A DNA stretch of 64,000 nucleotides from an uncultured Clostridia bacterium (GTDB lineage Bacteria; Bacillota; Clostridia; Lachnospirales; CAG-274), in NCBI GenBank assembly GCA_947628755.1, contig CANRBC010000001.1:1-64000 (forward strand), read 5' to 3'. A program made the position numbers and the translations under genes. This document shows positions 50,612-60,389 of the stretch, piece by piece; positions within the stretch are counted from its first letter, which is position 1, and every line of letters starts with the position of its first letter. The notes beneath the pieces were generated by a model that was not told the origin of the DNA, ran no database searches, and saw nothing but the letters and a program-made list of their open reading frames with translations.

Positions 50612-52459
50612 ATGATGGAAAAAGGCAATTTATCAATCAACAGCGAAAATATTTTCCCTATTATCAAGAAATGGTTATATTCAGACACAGACATTTTTCT
50701 CAGAGAGCTTGTAAGCAACGGCTGTGACGCCATAAGCAAGCTGAAAAAGCTCAAAGCCATGGGCGAAGCCAATGTAGGTGACGACGAGGAATACAGAGTT
50801 ACCGTAAAGCTGGACGAGGAAGCCAAGACTATACAGGTCATTGACAACGGTATAGGAATGACTGCCGACGAGATAAAGGAATACATTACACAAATAGCTT
50901 TCTCCGGTGCAAGTGATTTTATAGCCAAATATCAAGACCAGTTTGAAAACGGCAACGATATTATAGGTCACTTCGGTCTGGGCTTCTATTCTGCATTTAT
51001 GGTAGCCGACAAGGTCGAAATTGATTCAAAAAGCTATCAGACGGACGCTCCCGCCGCCAAGTGGATATGCGAGGGCGGTGTTGAGTATGAAATAGGCGAA
51101 GGCGACAAGGTGGACAGAGGTACTGTCATTACGCTTCACATAAGTGAGGAAAGCAAGGAATTCTTAAACGGCTGGAAGCTCAAGGAAATTCTTGCCAAGT
51201 ATTGTTACTTTATGCCTGTTGAAATTTACTTTGAAGAGGAAAAGAAGGATAAGGACGATAAAACAAGCGAAGCAGAGGAAAAGCCTGTAAACGACACCAA
51301 TCCTCTCTGGCTCAAAAAGCCCTCCGAGTGTACCGACGAGGAATACAAGGCATTTTATCACAAGGTATTTTCCGACTTCAACGATCCACTTTTCTGGATA
51401 CATCTTAACATGGACTATCCTTTCAGATTAAAGGGTATACTTTACTTCCCCAAGCTCAAGCATGAGCTGGAGTCAATAGAAGGTCAGGTAAAGCTCTACA
51501 ACAATCAGGTGTTTATAGCCGACAATTTAAAAGAAGTAATACCGGAATTTCTTCTTCTCTTAAAGGGTACTATCGACTGTCCCGATTTGCCTCTTAACGT
51601 AAGCCGCAGCTTCCTGCAAAACGACGGCTATGTTACCAAGATGAGCAAATATATTACAAAGAAGGTCGCAGACAAGCTGAATTCCCTTTTCAAAAAGGAC
51701 AGAGCCGAGTACGAAAAATTCTGGGAGGATATAAGTCCCTTTATAAAGTACGGCGCTATGAGAGAGCATGAATTCTACGAAAAGATAAAGGATATTCTTC
51801 TTTTTAAAACTACGGACGGAAAGTATGAAACACTTACGGAATATACTGATAACAACAAGGCTAAAGCTGAAAACAAGGTATTCTATGTAAACGATGTGCA
51901 GCAGCAGGCTCAGTATATAAAAATGTTTGCTGACGAGGGCATGGAGGCTGTCGTACTGGATACAAGACTGGATATACCTTATGTCAGCTTCCTTGAAGCA
52001 TACAGCGGAGGCGTGCAGTTTGCAAGAATAGATTCCGCCGTATCCGATATGCTTAAATCAGAGGATGAGAATACTGTCGACAAGGACGCCCTCGAAAGTC
52101 TTTTCAAGTCTGTGCTTGGCAAGGATGACCTTAAGATAAGCGTAGAGGGTCTTAAGGACGAAAGCGTATCCGCAATGATAGAATTAAGCGAGCAATCAAG
52201 GCGTATGCAGGAAATGAGCATTATGTACGGCATGGATAATACCTCCTTCCCCGCTGACGAAACGCTTGTGCTGAACAGCAACAACAACGTTGTAAAGCTG
52301 CTGCTCGACATTAAGGACAGCAAAAAGGATGAGGCGGATATGATATGCAAGCATATCTACGACCTTGCCGTTATGAGCCACAAGCCCCTTCCTATGGAAG
52401 CCATGACAGAATTTATTGCAAGAAGCAATAAAATTATGGAGCTTCTGGCAGAAAAATAA
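50612..52459 (+). CDS. htpG: Hsp90 chaperone HtpG
   Basis: 615 aa. GHKL ATP-binding domain with IFLRELVSNGCDA, VIDNGIGMTADEI and GHFGLGFYSAFMV; middle domain with PLNVSRSFLQND; C-terminal dimerisation domain. The charged linker is short (KKDKDDKTSEAEEK). It is of the KKWLYSD-containing subgroup found in Clostridia. Start at 50612 follows AAGGAGATG. CIRCE control is notable since Bacillus htpG is not HrcA-regulated. Confidence 0.96.
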   Translation: MMEKGNLSINSENIFPIIKKWLYSDTDIFLRELVSNGCDAISKLKKLKAMGEANVGDDEEYRVTVKLDEEAKTIQVIDNGIGMTADEIKEYITQIAFSGASDFIAKYQDQFENGNDIIGHFGLGFYSAFMVADKVEIDSKSYQTDAPAAKWICEGGVEYEIGEGDKVDRGTVITLHISEESKEFLNGWKLKEILAKYCYFMPVEIYFEEEKKDKDDKTSEAEEKPVNDTNPLWLKKPSECTDEEYKAFYHKVFSDFNDPLFWIHLNMDYPFRLKGILYFPKLKHELESIEGQVKLYNNQVFIADNLKEVIPEFLLLLKGTIDCPDLPLNVSRSFLQNDGYVTKMSKYITKKVADKLNSLFKKDRAEYEKFWEDISPFIKYGAMREHEFYEKIKDILLFKTTDGKYETLTEYTDNNKAKAENKVFYVNDVQQQAQYIKMFADEGMEAVVLDTRLDIPYVSFLEAYSGGVQFARIDSAVSDMLKSEDENTVDKDALESLFKSVLGKDDLKISVEGLKDESVSAMIELSEQSRRMQEMSIMYGMDNTSFPADETLVLNSNNNVVKLLLDIKDSKKDEADMICKHIYDLAVMSHKPLPMEAMTEFIARSNKIMELLAEK

Positions 52460-52471
52460 GTTTTTATGCTA

Positions 52472-52500
52472 TTGAAAAACCGTTTGATTTAATGTATAAT
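52472..52500 (+). promoter_or_regulatory. lon promoter
   Basis: TTGAAA (52472-52477), 17 bp and TATAAT (52495-52500). A small hairpin GACAC/GTGTC lies in the leader. The transcript start region TGAGAGAGTT (52507-52516) equals that of htpG. No CIRCE or CtsR heptads are seen. Confidence 0.75.
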
Positions 52501-52570
52501 TATTTGTGAGAGAGTTGTTAAGACACTTTAGGTGTCATGCTGAATTAAAATATTTGCGAGGTGTTATTTT

Positions 52571-54874
52571 ATGGAGAATATGCGAGTAATGCCTATATTA
52601 TTGCTTGATGAGATAGTTCCCTATCCAAGATGCAGCTACACCATAAGCGTAGACGAGGATAAATACCTTGAAGCTGTCAAGGCAGCCATGGGGGCGGACA
52701 GCTATATCGTATTGGTCAATGCCAAGGTATACGATAACGGTATAACAGAGGGAAACATTTTCAGAATAGGCACAATTGCAAGAATAAAAAATGCTATAAG
52801 AGGACTTGACGGCGGTATAAAGCTATCTGTAAAGTGTACCGAAAGAGCCTATATAGACAGCGTTCAGAAGAGCAAGGATTTTTCTCTCTGTCAGCTTGAA
52901 TCCATGGTGGATATAGACACAGCCGACGCCGAGAAAAAAAGCATCACCATTGAGCTTCTTAACGAGCTGTTTGCTAAGTACAGAGGCTCTGTTCCCATGC
53001 TTCAGCCTCAGCTTGTAAACGAGGTGCGCTCCATAACGGATTTGGGACTTCTCTGCGACAAGCTCGCAGACAAGCTCGTTAAAAGCTTTGAGGACAAGAG
53101 ATCCGTACTTGAGGAAACCGATGTTTACGAAAGAGCGCTTCTTACCATACGTTTCCTTGAAAAGGAAATAAGGAGAGCCGACATTAAAAACGACATTATA
53201 ATGAAGGCAAGAGAAAATATGGAGGACGCTCAGAAGGAATACTTCCTGCGTGAAGAGCTTAAGGCTATAAACGAGGAATTAGGCGATAAAAGCGGCGTAG
53301 GCGAGGAAATAGAAGGCTACAGAAAGAAAATGGCTGAGCTTAATATGCCCGATTATGCCGTTGAAAAGCTGGAAAAGGAATTTGACAGGCTTAAGAGAGT
53401 TACTCAGGGTACTGCCGAGGGCTCTATAATAAGAGATTATATCGACAATGTACTTTCTCTGCCCTGGGGCAAGATGAGTACCGAAAGCAAATCTCTTAAA
53501 AAGGCCGAGCAAATACTCAATAAAGACCACTATGGTCTTGAAAAGGTCAAGGAAAGAATTATAGAATATCTTGCTGTAAGACTTAACGTAGATAATCCCA
53601 ACGCTCCCATACTCTGTCTTGTAGGTCCTCCGGGAGTAGGTAAAACCTCTATTGCAAAATCCGTTGCAAGAGCTTTGGGCAGAGAATATGTAAGAATGAG
53701 CCTTGGCGGTATAAGCGACGAGGCTGAAATAAGAGGACACAGAAGAACATACCTTGGTGCTATGCCCGGCAGAATAATAACTGCCATAAAGCAGGCAGGC
53801 GCTTCCAATCCTCTTATGCTTCTTGACGAAATAGACAAAATGGGTAGGGATTACAAGGGCGACCCGTCAGCAGCCTTTCTTGAGGTGCTTGACGGCGAGC
53901 AGAATGTGAATTTCAGAGATAACTATATAGAAATGCCCTATGATTTGAGCCGTTGTCTGTTTATATGTACGGCAAACAGTCTTGACACTATTCCTGCGCC
54001 CTTAAGGGACAGACTGGAGATAGTCGAGCTTTCAAGCTATACTCCCGAGGAAAAATATCATATAGCAGCAGATTATCTTGTACCCAAGCAGCTTAAGGAA
54101 AACGGTCTTGAAAAGTCACAGCTCAAAATAAGAAAGGACGCTATAGACGATATTATAGACTGCTATACCCGTGAAGCAGGCGTAAGAACTCTTGAAAGAC
54201 TTATAGGAACTATCTGCCGCAAGGCTGTTAAAATGCAGCTTGAAAACGACGCTCCCGTAGTTGTCAACAGGAAAAATCTGACTGAATTTCTGGGTAAAAA
54301 GAAATTCCATCCCGAAACGATTAATTCCAAGGATGAAATAGGTATATGCAAGGGTCTTGCATGGACATCAGTAGGCGGTACTACTCTTGATGTAGAGGTA
54401 AATATACTTAAGGGCAGCGGAAACTTCAAGATAACCGGTAATGTCGGCAAAGTCATGGAGGAAAGCTATAATGCAGCCCTCAGCTATATCAGAGCCAATG
54501 CCGAGGCTCTGGGAGTAGACATAGACTTTGAAAACACCGATGTTCATATCCATATCCCCGAAGGCGCTACTCCAAAGGACGGTCCTTCCGCAGGCATTAC
54601 AATGGCGACGGCTATGATATCCGCTATGACCAAAAAGCCTATCAGAGCCGATATAGCAATGACAGGCGAAATAAGCATAAGGGGTAAGGTCATGCCCATA
54701 GGCGGTCTTAAGGAAAAGGTACTTGCAGCTAAGAGAGCAGGCGTTAAAAAGGTAATTATACCCGTAGAAAACGCTCCCGACCTTGAGGAAATACCTGAGT
54801 ACGGCAGAGAAAATATGGAATTCGTTCTTGCAGAGGCTATGAACGAGGTTCTTACAAACAGCCTTATAAATTAA
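52571..54874 (+). CDS. lon: ATP-dependent protease Lon
   Basis: 767 aa. N-terminal substrate-binding domain, AAA+ module with Walker A GPPGVGKTSIAK and Walker B MLLDEIDKMG, and the serine protease domain with the catalytic Ser in PKDGPSAGITMATAM and Lys in GGLKEKVLAAKRAG. It degrades misfolded and regulatory proteins in the cytosol. Start at 52571 follows GCGAGGTG. Confidence 0.97.
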   Translation: MENMRVMPILLLDEIVPYPRCSYTISVDEDKYLEAVKAAMGADSYIVLVNAKVYDNGITEGNIFRIGTIARIKNAIRGLDGGIKLSVKCTERAYIDSVQKSKDFSLCQLESMVDIDTADAEKKSITIELLNELFAKYRGSVPMLQPQLVNEVRSITDLGLLCDKLADKLVKSFEDKRSVLEETDVYERALLTIRFLEKEIRRADIKNDIIMKARENMEDAQKEYFLREELKAINEELGDKSGVGEEIEGYRKKMAELNMPDYAVEKLEKEFDRLKRVTQGTAEGSIIRDYIDNVLSLPWGKMSTESKSLKKAEQILNKDHYGLEKVKERIIEYLAVRLNVDNPNAPILCLVGPPGVGKTSIAKSVARALGREYVRMSLGGISDEAEIRGHRRTYLGAMPGRIITAIKQAGASNPLMLLDEIDKMGRDYKGDPSAAFLEVLDGEQNVNFRDNYIEMPYDLSRCLFICTANSLDTIPAPLRDRLEIVELSSYTPEEKYHIAADYLVPKQLKENGLEKSQLKIRKDAIDDIIDCYTREAGVRTLERLIGTICRKAVKMQLENDAPVVVNRKNLTEFLGKKKFHPETINSKDEIGICKGLAWTSVGGTTLDVEVNILKGSGNFKITGNVGKVMEESYNAALSYIRANAEALGVDIDFENTDVHIHIPEGATPKDGPSAGITMATAMISAMTKKPIRADIAMTGEISIRGKVMPIGGLKEKVLAAKRAGVKKVIIPVENAPDLEEIPEYGRENMEFVLAEAMNEVLTNSLIN

Positions 54875-54888
54875 TATTTTAAATCTAT

Positions 54889-54924
54889 ACTAAAATAAGC
54901 CGAGATACCTCGGCTTATTTTAGT
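54889..54924. terminator. Bidirectional terminator between lon and tspO
   Basis: Perfect 16-bp arms (54889-54904 and 54909-54924) around ATAC, with a G+C core and A/T ends. It serves the two convergent genes. Confidence 0.9.
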
Positions 54925-54945
54925 GTGTTTATTTTATCGACAGCT

Positions 54946-55410
54946 TTATTTATTGAGAATATATACTCCAAAATTAAGATAGGCGGCAAACAAGCACCAT
55001 ATTAAATAAGGAATATTCATATATGCTGCCACGGGCTTTATGCCATAAAATTTATAAATCATTATTGCAATGGCGATTATCAGTAAAACAAGCCAAATAA
55101 ATGCAGGCAAAAACAGCATAAATCTGAAAAAAATAATACTCCAGAAGAAATTAAGCGTCAGCTGTACGCCATACCACTTAAGCGCGTTGTCTTTTTTTAT
55201 GCTGTCCGAGGTATATATTAAATACGAGGATATTCCCATAATAATATACAGTATTGTCCAGACTATTGGAAATACTATATCCGGCAGACTTAAGGGCGGC
55301 TGCTTTACCATAGCATAAGCCTCCATACCCTGCCTGCTGAGATATGCTGAAACCGCGCCTACGGCAAGAGGTATGAGTATAGCAATAATAAGATTGGTTT
55401 TGCTTTTCAT
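54946..55410 (-). CDS. TspO/MBR family membrane protein
   Basis: 154 aa, five membrane helices. Motifs are VKQPPLSLPDIVFPIVWTILYIIMGISSYL and NFFWSIIFF, then PYLIWCLFAAYLNFGVYILN. TspO proteins bind tetrapyrroles and cholesterol-like ligands; the role in anaerobes is uncertain. Start at 55410 follows CGGAGAAGTG. Confidence 0.93.
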   Translation of the reverse strand: MKSKTNLIIAILIPLAVGAVSAYLSRQGMEAYAMVKQPPLSLPDIVFPIVWTILYIIMGISSYLIYTSDSIKKDNALKWYGVQLTLNFFWSIIFFRFMLFLPAFIWLVLLIIAIAIMIYKFYGIKPVAAYMNIPYLIWCLFAAYLNFGVYILNK

Positions 55411-55464
55411 AATGCACTTCTCCGTTTTTTATTACATTATATTCAAAGCCTGTCTTAATTATGA

Positions 55465-56133
55465 CTATCTGAAGCTGGGAGGCGTAGTATTTACACCGTT
55501 GTTAAGACTTCCCCTTGGTGAAGGAGTTGAAAGGTCAAAGTAAAGTCTTGAATCCTCGGTTACGCCAAAGTCCTTATTTGAGCCTGTATCCTGTACCTTG
55601 TTAAAGGCTTCTCTGAACATGGCATTGTGAGCCTCCTCCCTGTTCAAGAGAAAGTCTATGGTCGCCCTTACCTTCTTATCGGCTATCTGTCTGTAAAGAT
55701 ATTCATATACAACCTTCGCTCTCTGCTCTGATGCGATATTTGAAAGCAGGTCGGCGCAGAGATCTCCCGTTACGCTGACATAATCTCCCGTCCATGAATA
55801 GCCGGAGGAATTCATAAGTCCCGGGTCAAGTCCCAGAAGCACATGAGTTTCTATTTCGCCTACATCTGTCGCCATATAGTTTACATCATGACCGTTCAGC
55901 AAATTAATAGTCTCCGCTACCATTTCCATGTGGCTCAACTCCTCGGCAGCAATATCCATAAACATATCCTTTATTTCCTTGTCCTTTATTCTGAAGCTCT
56001 GAGCCATATACTGGAGCGCAGCCTTAAGCTCGCCGTTTGCTCCGCCAAGCTGCTCCTGCATAAGAACGGCATACTGTGGATTGGGTCTTTCCACCTCTAC
56101 GGGATGAAACAGTTTCTTTTCGTGTCTGAACAT
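55465..56133 (-). CDS. cotJC: Manganese catalase / spore coat CotJC-family protein
   Basis: 222 aa di-manganese catalase. The metal-binding four-helix bundle shows NGELKAALQYMAQ, AAEELSHMEMV and NREEAHNAMF. Length and sequence fit CotJC-like proteins from spore formers more than the longer Mn catalases. CotJA and CotJB genes are not adjacent. The promoter carries a Spo0A-type box, supporting a sporulation or stationary-phase role. Start at 56133 follows AAAGGAGAG. Confidence 0.9.
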   Translation of the reverse strand: MFRHEKKLFHPVEVERPNPQYAVLMQEQLGGANGELKAALQYMAQSFRIKDKEIKDMFMDIAAEELSHMEMVAETINLLNGHDVNYMATDVGEIETHVLLGLDPGLMNSSGYSWTGDYVSVTGDLCADLLSNIASEQRAKVVYEYLYRQIADKKVRATIDFLLNREEAHNAMFREAFNKVQDTGSNKDFGVTEDSRLYFDLSTPSPRGSLNNGVNTTPPSFR

Positions 56134-56213
56134 AGTATACTCTCCTTTATAATATATTTTACTGTTATTTTGTCTTCAGGAGATGATATTTATTCATTTC
56201 AGAGCATAGAAAA

Positions 56214-56269
56214 GCACAGGCGGTTCAGACCTGTGCGAAGTTAAAAGAAACATAGTTACGAAATAACTA
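56214..56269 (-). promoter_or_regulatory. Two hairpins in the cotJC leader
   Basis: The roughly 140-nt leader holds TAGTTA/TAACTA (56253-56269) and then GCACAGG/CCTGTGC (56214-56236), the second followed on the minus strand by TTTTCT. The second could attenuate, or end readthrough from the BlaI-type gene. Confidence 0.45.
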
Positions 56270-56281
56270 CATCACATTTTA

Positions 56282-56326
56282 ATTATAAAATTTATGTTTG
56301 ATTTTGTCAATATTCACACTTCGACA
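56282..56326 (-). promoter_or_regulatory. cotJC promoter with Spo0A box
   Basis: Minus-strand consensus TTGACA (56305-56310), 17 bp and TATAAT (56282-56287). An exact TGTCGAA Spo0A box lies at 56320-56326, nine bases upstream of the -35, with a weaker GTCGA just beyond it. This is the classic place for Spo0A activation. Confidence 0.65.
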
Positions 56327-56334
56327 AATATCGA

Positions 56335-56670
56335 CTAAGCCTTGTGACTCTCCAGCAGCTTTATTATATCGTCGGCTTCCCTTGGCTGTATTTTCTTATT
56401 ATCTGCAAGAGCAGAGAAAAAATCGACAAGAGAGCCGTTGAAATACTCGTCTATAAAATTTATGGCCTGAGCCGCCCTGTATTGACTTTTTCTCATAAGC
56501 CTTCTGACTGTCTTGTTGTCATTTACAAATATTCCTCTCTGACAAAGACGGCGAAGCATGGTATATGTAGTGGATTTTTTCCAATCCAGTTTTTCAGCGC
56601 ACAGCTTCACCAGCTCGCCTGAAGTTATAGGCTCATATTCCCATATAATATCAGCAAATCGACTTTCCAT
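56335..56670 (-). CDS. BlaI/MecI-family repressor, 5' end frameshifted
   Basis: 111 aa from the only in-frame ATG. The winged helix is FADIIWEYEPITSGELVKLCAEKLDWKKSTTYTMLRRLCQRG. A better start, ATG at 56693 with AAGGAG six bases upstream, encodes MDKYRLGK and then runs out of frame by one base. Inserting one A in the GGGAAAATGG tract would join it to MESRFADI as in intact family members. So the gene has a one-base deletion, a sequencing error, or re-initiates. No BlaR1-type sensor peptidase follows. Confidence 0.75.
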   Translation of the reverse strand: MESRFADIIWEYEPITSGELVKLCAEKLDWKKSTTYTMLRRLCQRGIFVNDNKTVRRLMRKSQYRAAQAINFIDEYFNGSLVDFFSALADNKKIQPREADDIIKLLESHKA

Positions 56671-56889
56671 TTTCCCAGTCTGTACTTGTCCATATTTTTC
56701 TCCTTATTTGGTTTAACTATATTAGTTTATTTTAATGATACCACGTGTACCCTCCTCATGTCAATAAGCCGCCTATGTATAAAAGAGGCAATTTAATTAA
56801 AATTATGTGAATTTTTGTCCATTGGTATGGATTTTTTGCTTATTTGTGATAAAATGATTAAAGCATATAACGAAAGGAAGGAATATAAA

Positions 56890-58041
56890 TTGAAGGATAG
56901 CGCTTTTCAGAAAATGATTTACTGTATTGTAATAATATTGAGCATTATATTTATATATGCAGGGCATAAAATTGCTGTCAGCGGCACAGACTATAAGCTC
57001 CTTGCCAACGAAAAAAGCGACGTTATGAACGTTGAGGCAGAAATACTGGCTATACGCCAGGAGGATCACAACGAGCAGACAGGAGACAGAGAAATATACT
57101 TCTCCGCGAAGGTCAAGGGTACAGGCGACGAGGTCATAGGCGTTCAGATAGTAAACGAAAACGACCCTACCGTTGCCGTAAAGCCTGTTGAGGAAGGCGA
57201 TAAGATACTTATGGACTGCTCTATCGACAATCAATGGCAGTTTACAAACTATATAAGAACAAACATACTTATATGGCTCGGCATAATATTTGTTGCCCTG
57301 CTCCTCTTTTTCGGCAGAGCCAAGGGTGTAAATACTCTCGTATCCCTGCTGTTCACCTGTCTTGCCGTATTTGTGGTATTTGTGCCTGCCGTTATCGCAG
57401 GAAAAAATATTTACGTATGGGCAATAGTAATATGCATATACACAATACTTATGACGCTTCTTATTGTAAATGGGCTTAATATCAAATCCGTTATGGCAAT
57501 AACAGGCTGTACAGGCGGTGTTATAATTGCAGGCATAATCACCGTTATAATGAACAGACTTCTCAATTGGAACGGTCTTATGGATGCAGATACCCAAAGG
57601 CTTATACTGGAGCTTCCCAATATAGATTTGCTTGGTATAATATTCGCTTCCGTTACAATAGGCGCTATGGGCGCAGTAATGGATGTAGCCATGAGCATGA
57701 GCTCAGCTCTCCACGAGCTTAAATTAAAGGTGGGCAAAATAAGTCCTTCCGAGCTTTACAAAAGCGGCATGGTCATCGGCAGAGATATGATGGGCACTAT
57801 GGCAAATACCCTTGTGCTTGCGTATATAGGAAGCGCCATGGCAACTACCGTACTGCAAATATTGTATAACAGCTCTATTTCAGAGCTTCTTAATAAGGAA
57901 AAAATAATTATGGAAATAATGCAGGCTCTTGTAGGAAGCCTTGGTATATTGCTTACTATCCCCTTTACTGCTCTTATATGCGGTATATGGTATCAGAAAA
58001 TAGGAATCAAGAAAAAAAGGCGCGTATCTGCTGTCGAATAA
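56890..58041 (+). CDS. YibE/F family membrane protein
   Basis: 383 aa. A first helix (about 7-26), an extracytoplasmic beta-rich domain (about 30-115), then about seven helices. The YibE/F signatures are LFFGRAKGVNTLVSLLFTC, FASVTIGAMGAVMDVAMSMSSAL and IGRDMMGTMANTLVLAYIGS. Function unknown. The start is probably the TTG at 56890, which has AAGGAAGGA upstream; earlier in-frame ATGs lack one. Confidence 0.88.
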   Translation: MKDSAFQKMIYCIVIILSIIFIYAGHKIAVSGTDYKLLANEKSDVMNVEAEILAIRQEDHNEQTGDREIYFSAKVKGTGDEVIGVQIVNENDPTVAVKPVEEGDKILMDCSIDNQWQFTNYIRTNILIWLGIIFVALLLFFGRAKGVNTLVSLLFTCLAVFVVFVPAVIAGKNIYVWAIVICIYTILMTLLIVNGLNIKSVMAITGCTGGVIIAGIITVIMNRLLNWNGLMDADTQRLILELPNIDLLGIIFASVTIGAMGAVMDVAMSMSSALHELKLKVGKISPSELYKSGMVIGRDMMGTMANTLVLAYIGSAMATTVLQILYNSSISELLNKEKIIMEIMQALVGSLGILLTIPFTALICGIWYQKIGIKKKRRVSAVE

Positions 58042-58057
58042 GAAAATTTATTTTATG

Positions 58058-58086
58058 TTGAATTATATTTGATTTTATGTTATCAT
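58058..58086 (+). promoter_or_regulatory. ftsH promoter
   Basis: TTGAAT (58058-58063), 17 bp and TATCAT (58081-58086) preceded by TGT. Confidence 0.55.
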
Positions 58087-58135
58087 TATTAAATATGAAT
58101 ACATAAGGGGAATCCTTTATTAAGGAGGTTAAATT

Positions 58136-60028
58136 TTGAAAAACAGTTTTGTTAGAAGCATAGTGATGTATATTGTGATTTTTGCAATTATAATCACCGC
58201 TGTTGCTTTAGCTAAAAATATGAATAATATCACGGGCAATATTGACAGACCCACCTATAACGATATGATAACTCAAATCGTAAACAATCAGGTGACTTCT
58301 GTGGAAATACAACGCTCATCGGATGTAAACAATTCGGGCATAGCCTATGTTCATCCCAAGGAGGGCGAGCCATACAGCATAAGTGTTCCCAATATGGACA
58401 GCTTTGTGGATATACTTAACAACGCCGCTGTTTCAAACAATATTGACGTTGTTACCGTAGAGCCTTCAAGAGCGGGCAACACAATGTCCATAATACTGAC
58501 CATTATCACTATCATAATAATAGGCGCGCTTATATTTATGATGTTCCAGCAGTTCAGAGGCGGAGCAGGCGGCGGAAAGGTAATGAACTTCGGCAGAGCA
58601 AGAGCAAGAGTCCTCAACGAGAACGACAAGAAGGTGACCTTTAAGGATGTTGCCGGTCTTGAGGAGGAAAAAGCCGAGGTCGAGGAGGTAGTGGAATTTC
58701 TTAAGCAGCCTCGTAAATTCATTGACCTTGGCGCAAGAATACCCAAGGGTATGCTTATGGTAGGTCCTCCGGGTACAGGAAAGACGCTTCTTGCCAAGGC
58801 TATTGCAGGCGAAGCGGGAGTGCCGTTTTTCTCAATATCCGGTTCAGACTTTGTGGAAATGTTCGTAGGTGTAGGCGCATCAAGAGTAAGAGACCTTTTT
58901 GACCAGGCGAAAAAAAATACGCCCTGTCTTGTGTTCATAGACGAGATAGACGCCGTAGGTCGTAAGAGAGGCGCAGGTCTTGGCGGCGGTCATGACGAAA
59001 GAGAGCAGACGCTTAACCAGCTTCTTGTGGAAATGGACGGCTTCGGCGTAAACGAAGGTATAATAATTATGGCGGCTACCAACCGCCCCGATATACTCGA
59101 CCCTGCTCTTCTGAGACCGGGACGCTTTGACAGACAGATATTTGTCGGTACTCCCGACGTAAAAGGCAGAGAGGAAATTCTTAAGGTACACTCTCAGGGC
59201 AAAAAAATGGGTCCTGATGTAGACCTTAATGAAATAGCAAAGACCACTCAGGGCTTTACGGGAGCTGACCTGGAAAATCTCCTTAACGAAGCTGCTCTCC
59301 TGGCAGCAAGACATAATCAGAAGATTATAACTCAGAAGGATATTAAGGACTCCTTTATAAAGGTGGCACTCGGTACTGAAAAGAAGTCAAGAGTAGTTAC
59401 CGAAAAGGAAAGGAAAATAACAGCATATCACGAGGCAGGACACGCCATTCTCTTTGAAAAGCTGCCCGACTTAAGTCCCGTGCATACGGTTTCTACTATT
59501 CCCGTTGGACGTGCAGGCGGCTATACTATGCCTATGCCTGAGGAAAAGGGTTTTGAATTCAGAAAGGAAATGGAGCAAACAATAGTCGCTACATTTGGCG
59601 GCAGAGTTGCCGAAAAGCTGGTATTCGACGATTTTACACAGGGAGCAAGCGGAGATATAGAGCAGGCTACAAAGCTGGCTCGCGTAATGGTAACAAGATA
59701 CGGCATGAGCGATAAGCTGGGACCTATTCTCTACGGCGACGAAAATCACGACGTATTCTTAGGCAAGGATATTGGTCACGGCAGAAACTACGGCGAGGAA
59801 ATAGCCTCTGAAATAGACGCAGAAATAAAGAGAATCATTACGGAGTCCTATAACAAGGCTGTGGAAATTCTTTCCTCCGATATGGACGCTCTCCACAGAA
59901 CGGCGCAGCTCCTTATAGACAAGGAAAAGGTAACAGGCGACGAGTTCAGAGATTGTCTTAACAAAACAGGAGCTTACGCTGAAAAGCCTGCTGTTGATGA
60001 ATCGGAAAAAACTGCAGAAGCGGAATAA
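58136..60028 (+). CDS. ftsH: ATP-dependent zinc metalloprotease FtsH
   Basis: 630 aa. Two membrane helices (about 8-28 and 120-142) flank a small external domain. The AAA+ module has Walker [14 protein letters not shown], Walker [11 protein letters not shown] and the SRH region [19 protein letters not shown]. The M41 zinc site is HEAGHA. The start is a TTG at 58136 after TAAGGAGGTT. Usual partners (hpt, tilS) are not next to it. Confidence 0.97.
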   Translation: MKNSFVRSIVMYIVIFAIIITAVALAKNMNNITGNIDRPTYNDMITQIVNNQVTSVEIQRSSDVNNSGIAYVHPKEGEPYSISVPNMDSFVDILNNAAVSNNIDVVTVEPSRAGNTMSIILTIITIIIIGALIFMMFQQFRGGAGGGKVMNFGRARARVLNENDKKVTFKDVAGLEEEKAEVEEVVEFLKQPRKFIDLGARIPKGMLMVGPPGTGKTLLAKAIAGEAGVPFFSISGSDFVEMFVGVGASRVRDLFDQAKKNTPCLVFIDEIDAVGRKRGAGLGGGHDEREQTLNQLLVEMDGFGVNEGIIIMAATNRPDILDPALLRPGRFDRQIFVGTPDVKGREEILKVHSQGKKMGPDVDLNEIAKTTQGFTGADLENLLNEAALLAARHNQKIITQKDIKDSFIKVALGTEKKSRVVTEKERKITAYHEAGHAILFEKLPDLSPVHTVSTIPVGRAGGYTMPMPEEKGFEFRKEMEQTIVATFGGRVAEKLVFDDFTQGASGDIEQATKLARVMVTRYGMSDKLGPILYGDENHDVFLGKDIGHGRNYGEEIASEIDAEIKRIITESYNKAVEILSSDMDALHRTAQLLIDKEKVTGDEFRDCLNKTGAYAEKPAVDESEKTAEAE

Positions 60029-60035
60029 ATTGTAC

Positions 60036-60064
60036 TTGATATGTAATGACAAATGCGTTACAAT
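60036..60064 (+). promoter_or_regulatory. Toxin-antitoxin promoter with operator-like repeat
   Basis: TTGATA (60036-60041), 17 bp and TACAAT (60059-60064). GTAATG/CGTTAC arms (60043-60048/60056-60061, one mismatch) lie between them, as expected for autorepression by a RelBE-type complex. Confidence 0.55.
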
Positions 60065-60084
60065 AATAACAGGAGGTGTATTGT

Positions 60085-60387
60085 ATGGAAAAAACAACGA
60101 CTTTGAACTTAAGAGTAAACCCTGCTGTTAAAAAAAGCGCCGAAGAGATATTGTCCCGTCTTGGCTTGTCTATGTCAACAGCCATCGATATTTATTTAAG
60201 ACAGATTTCTCTCACAGGCTCTATACCCTTCCCTGTTTCGCTGCCAATGGCTCCTCCTGAGTTGAATATGGATTTTATGTCCAAGGAGGAAATTATGGCA
60301 AAGCTCAATGAAGGCTATAAGGATGTGGAAAAAGGTAATTATCGCAGCGCTGAAGAAGTTTTTGCAGAATTTTTGGAGAACCACTGA
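60085..60387 (+). CDS. RelB/DinJ-family antitoxin
   Basis: 100 aa. The ribbon-helix-helix N-terminus (TTTLNLRVNPAVKKSAEEILSRLGLSMSTAIDIYLRQI) gives DNA binding; the acidic C-terminal tail is the expected toxin-wrapping part. ATG at 60085 follows AGGAGGTG. Its stop is 2 bp before the toxin start. Confidence 0.9.
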   Translation: MEKTTTLNLRVNPAVKKSAEEILSRLGLSMSTAIDIYLRQISLTGSIPFPVSLPMAPPELNMDFMSKEEIMAKLNEGYKDVEKGNYRSAEEVFAEFLENH

Positions 60388-60389
60388 TA

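Noticed and set aside
56803..57597. 264-codon minus-strand ORF rich in Tyr and Cys
   Set aside because: It is the shadow of the YibE/F gene, which has clear family motifs.
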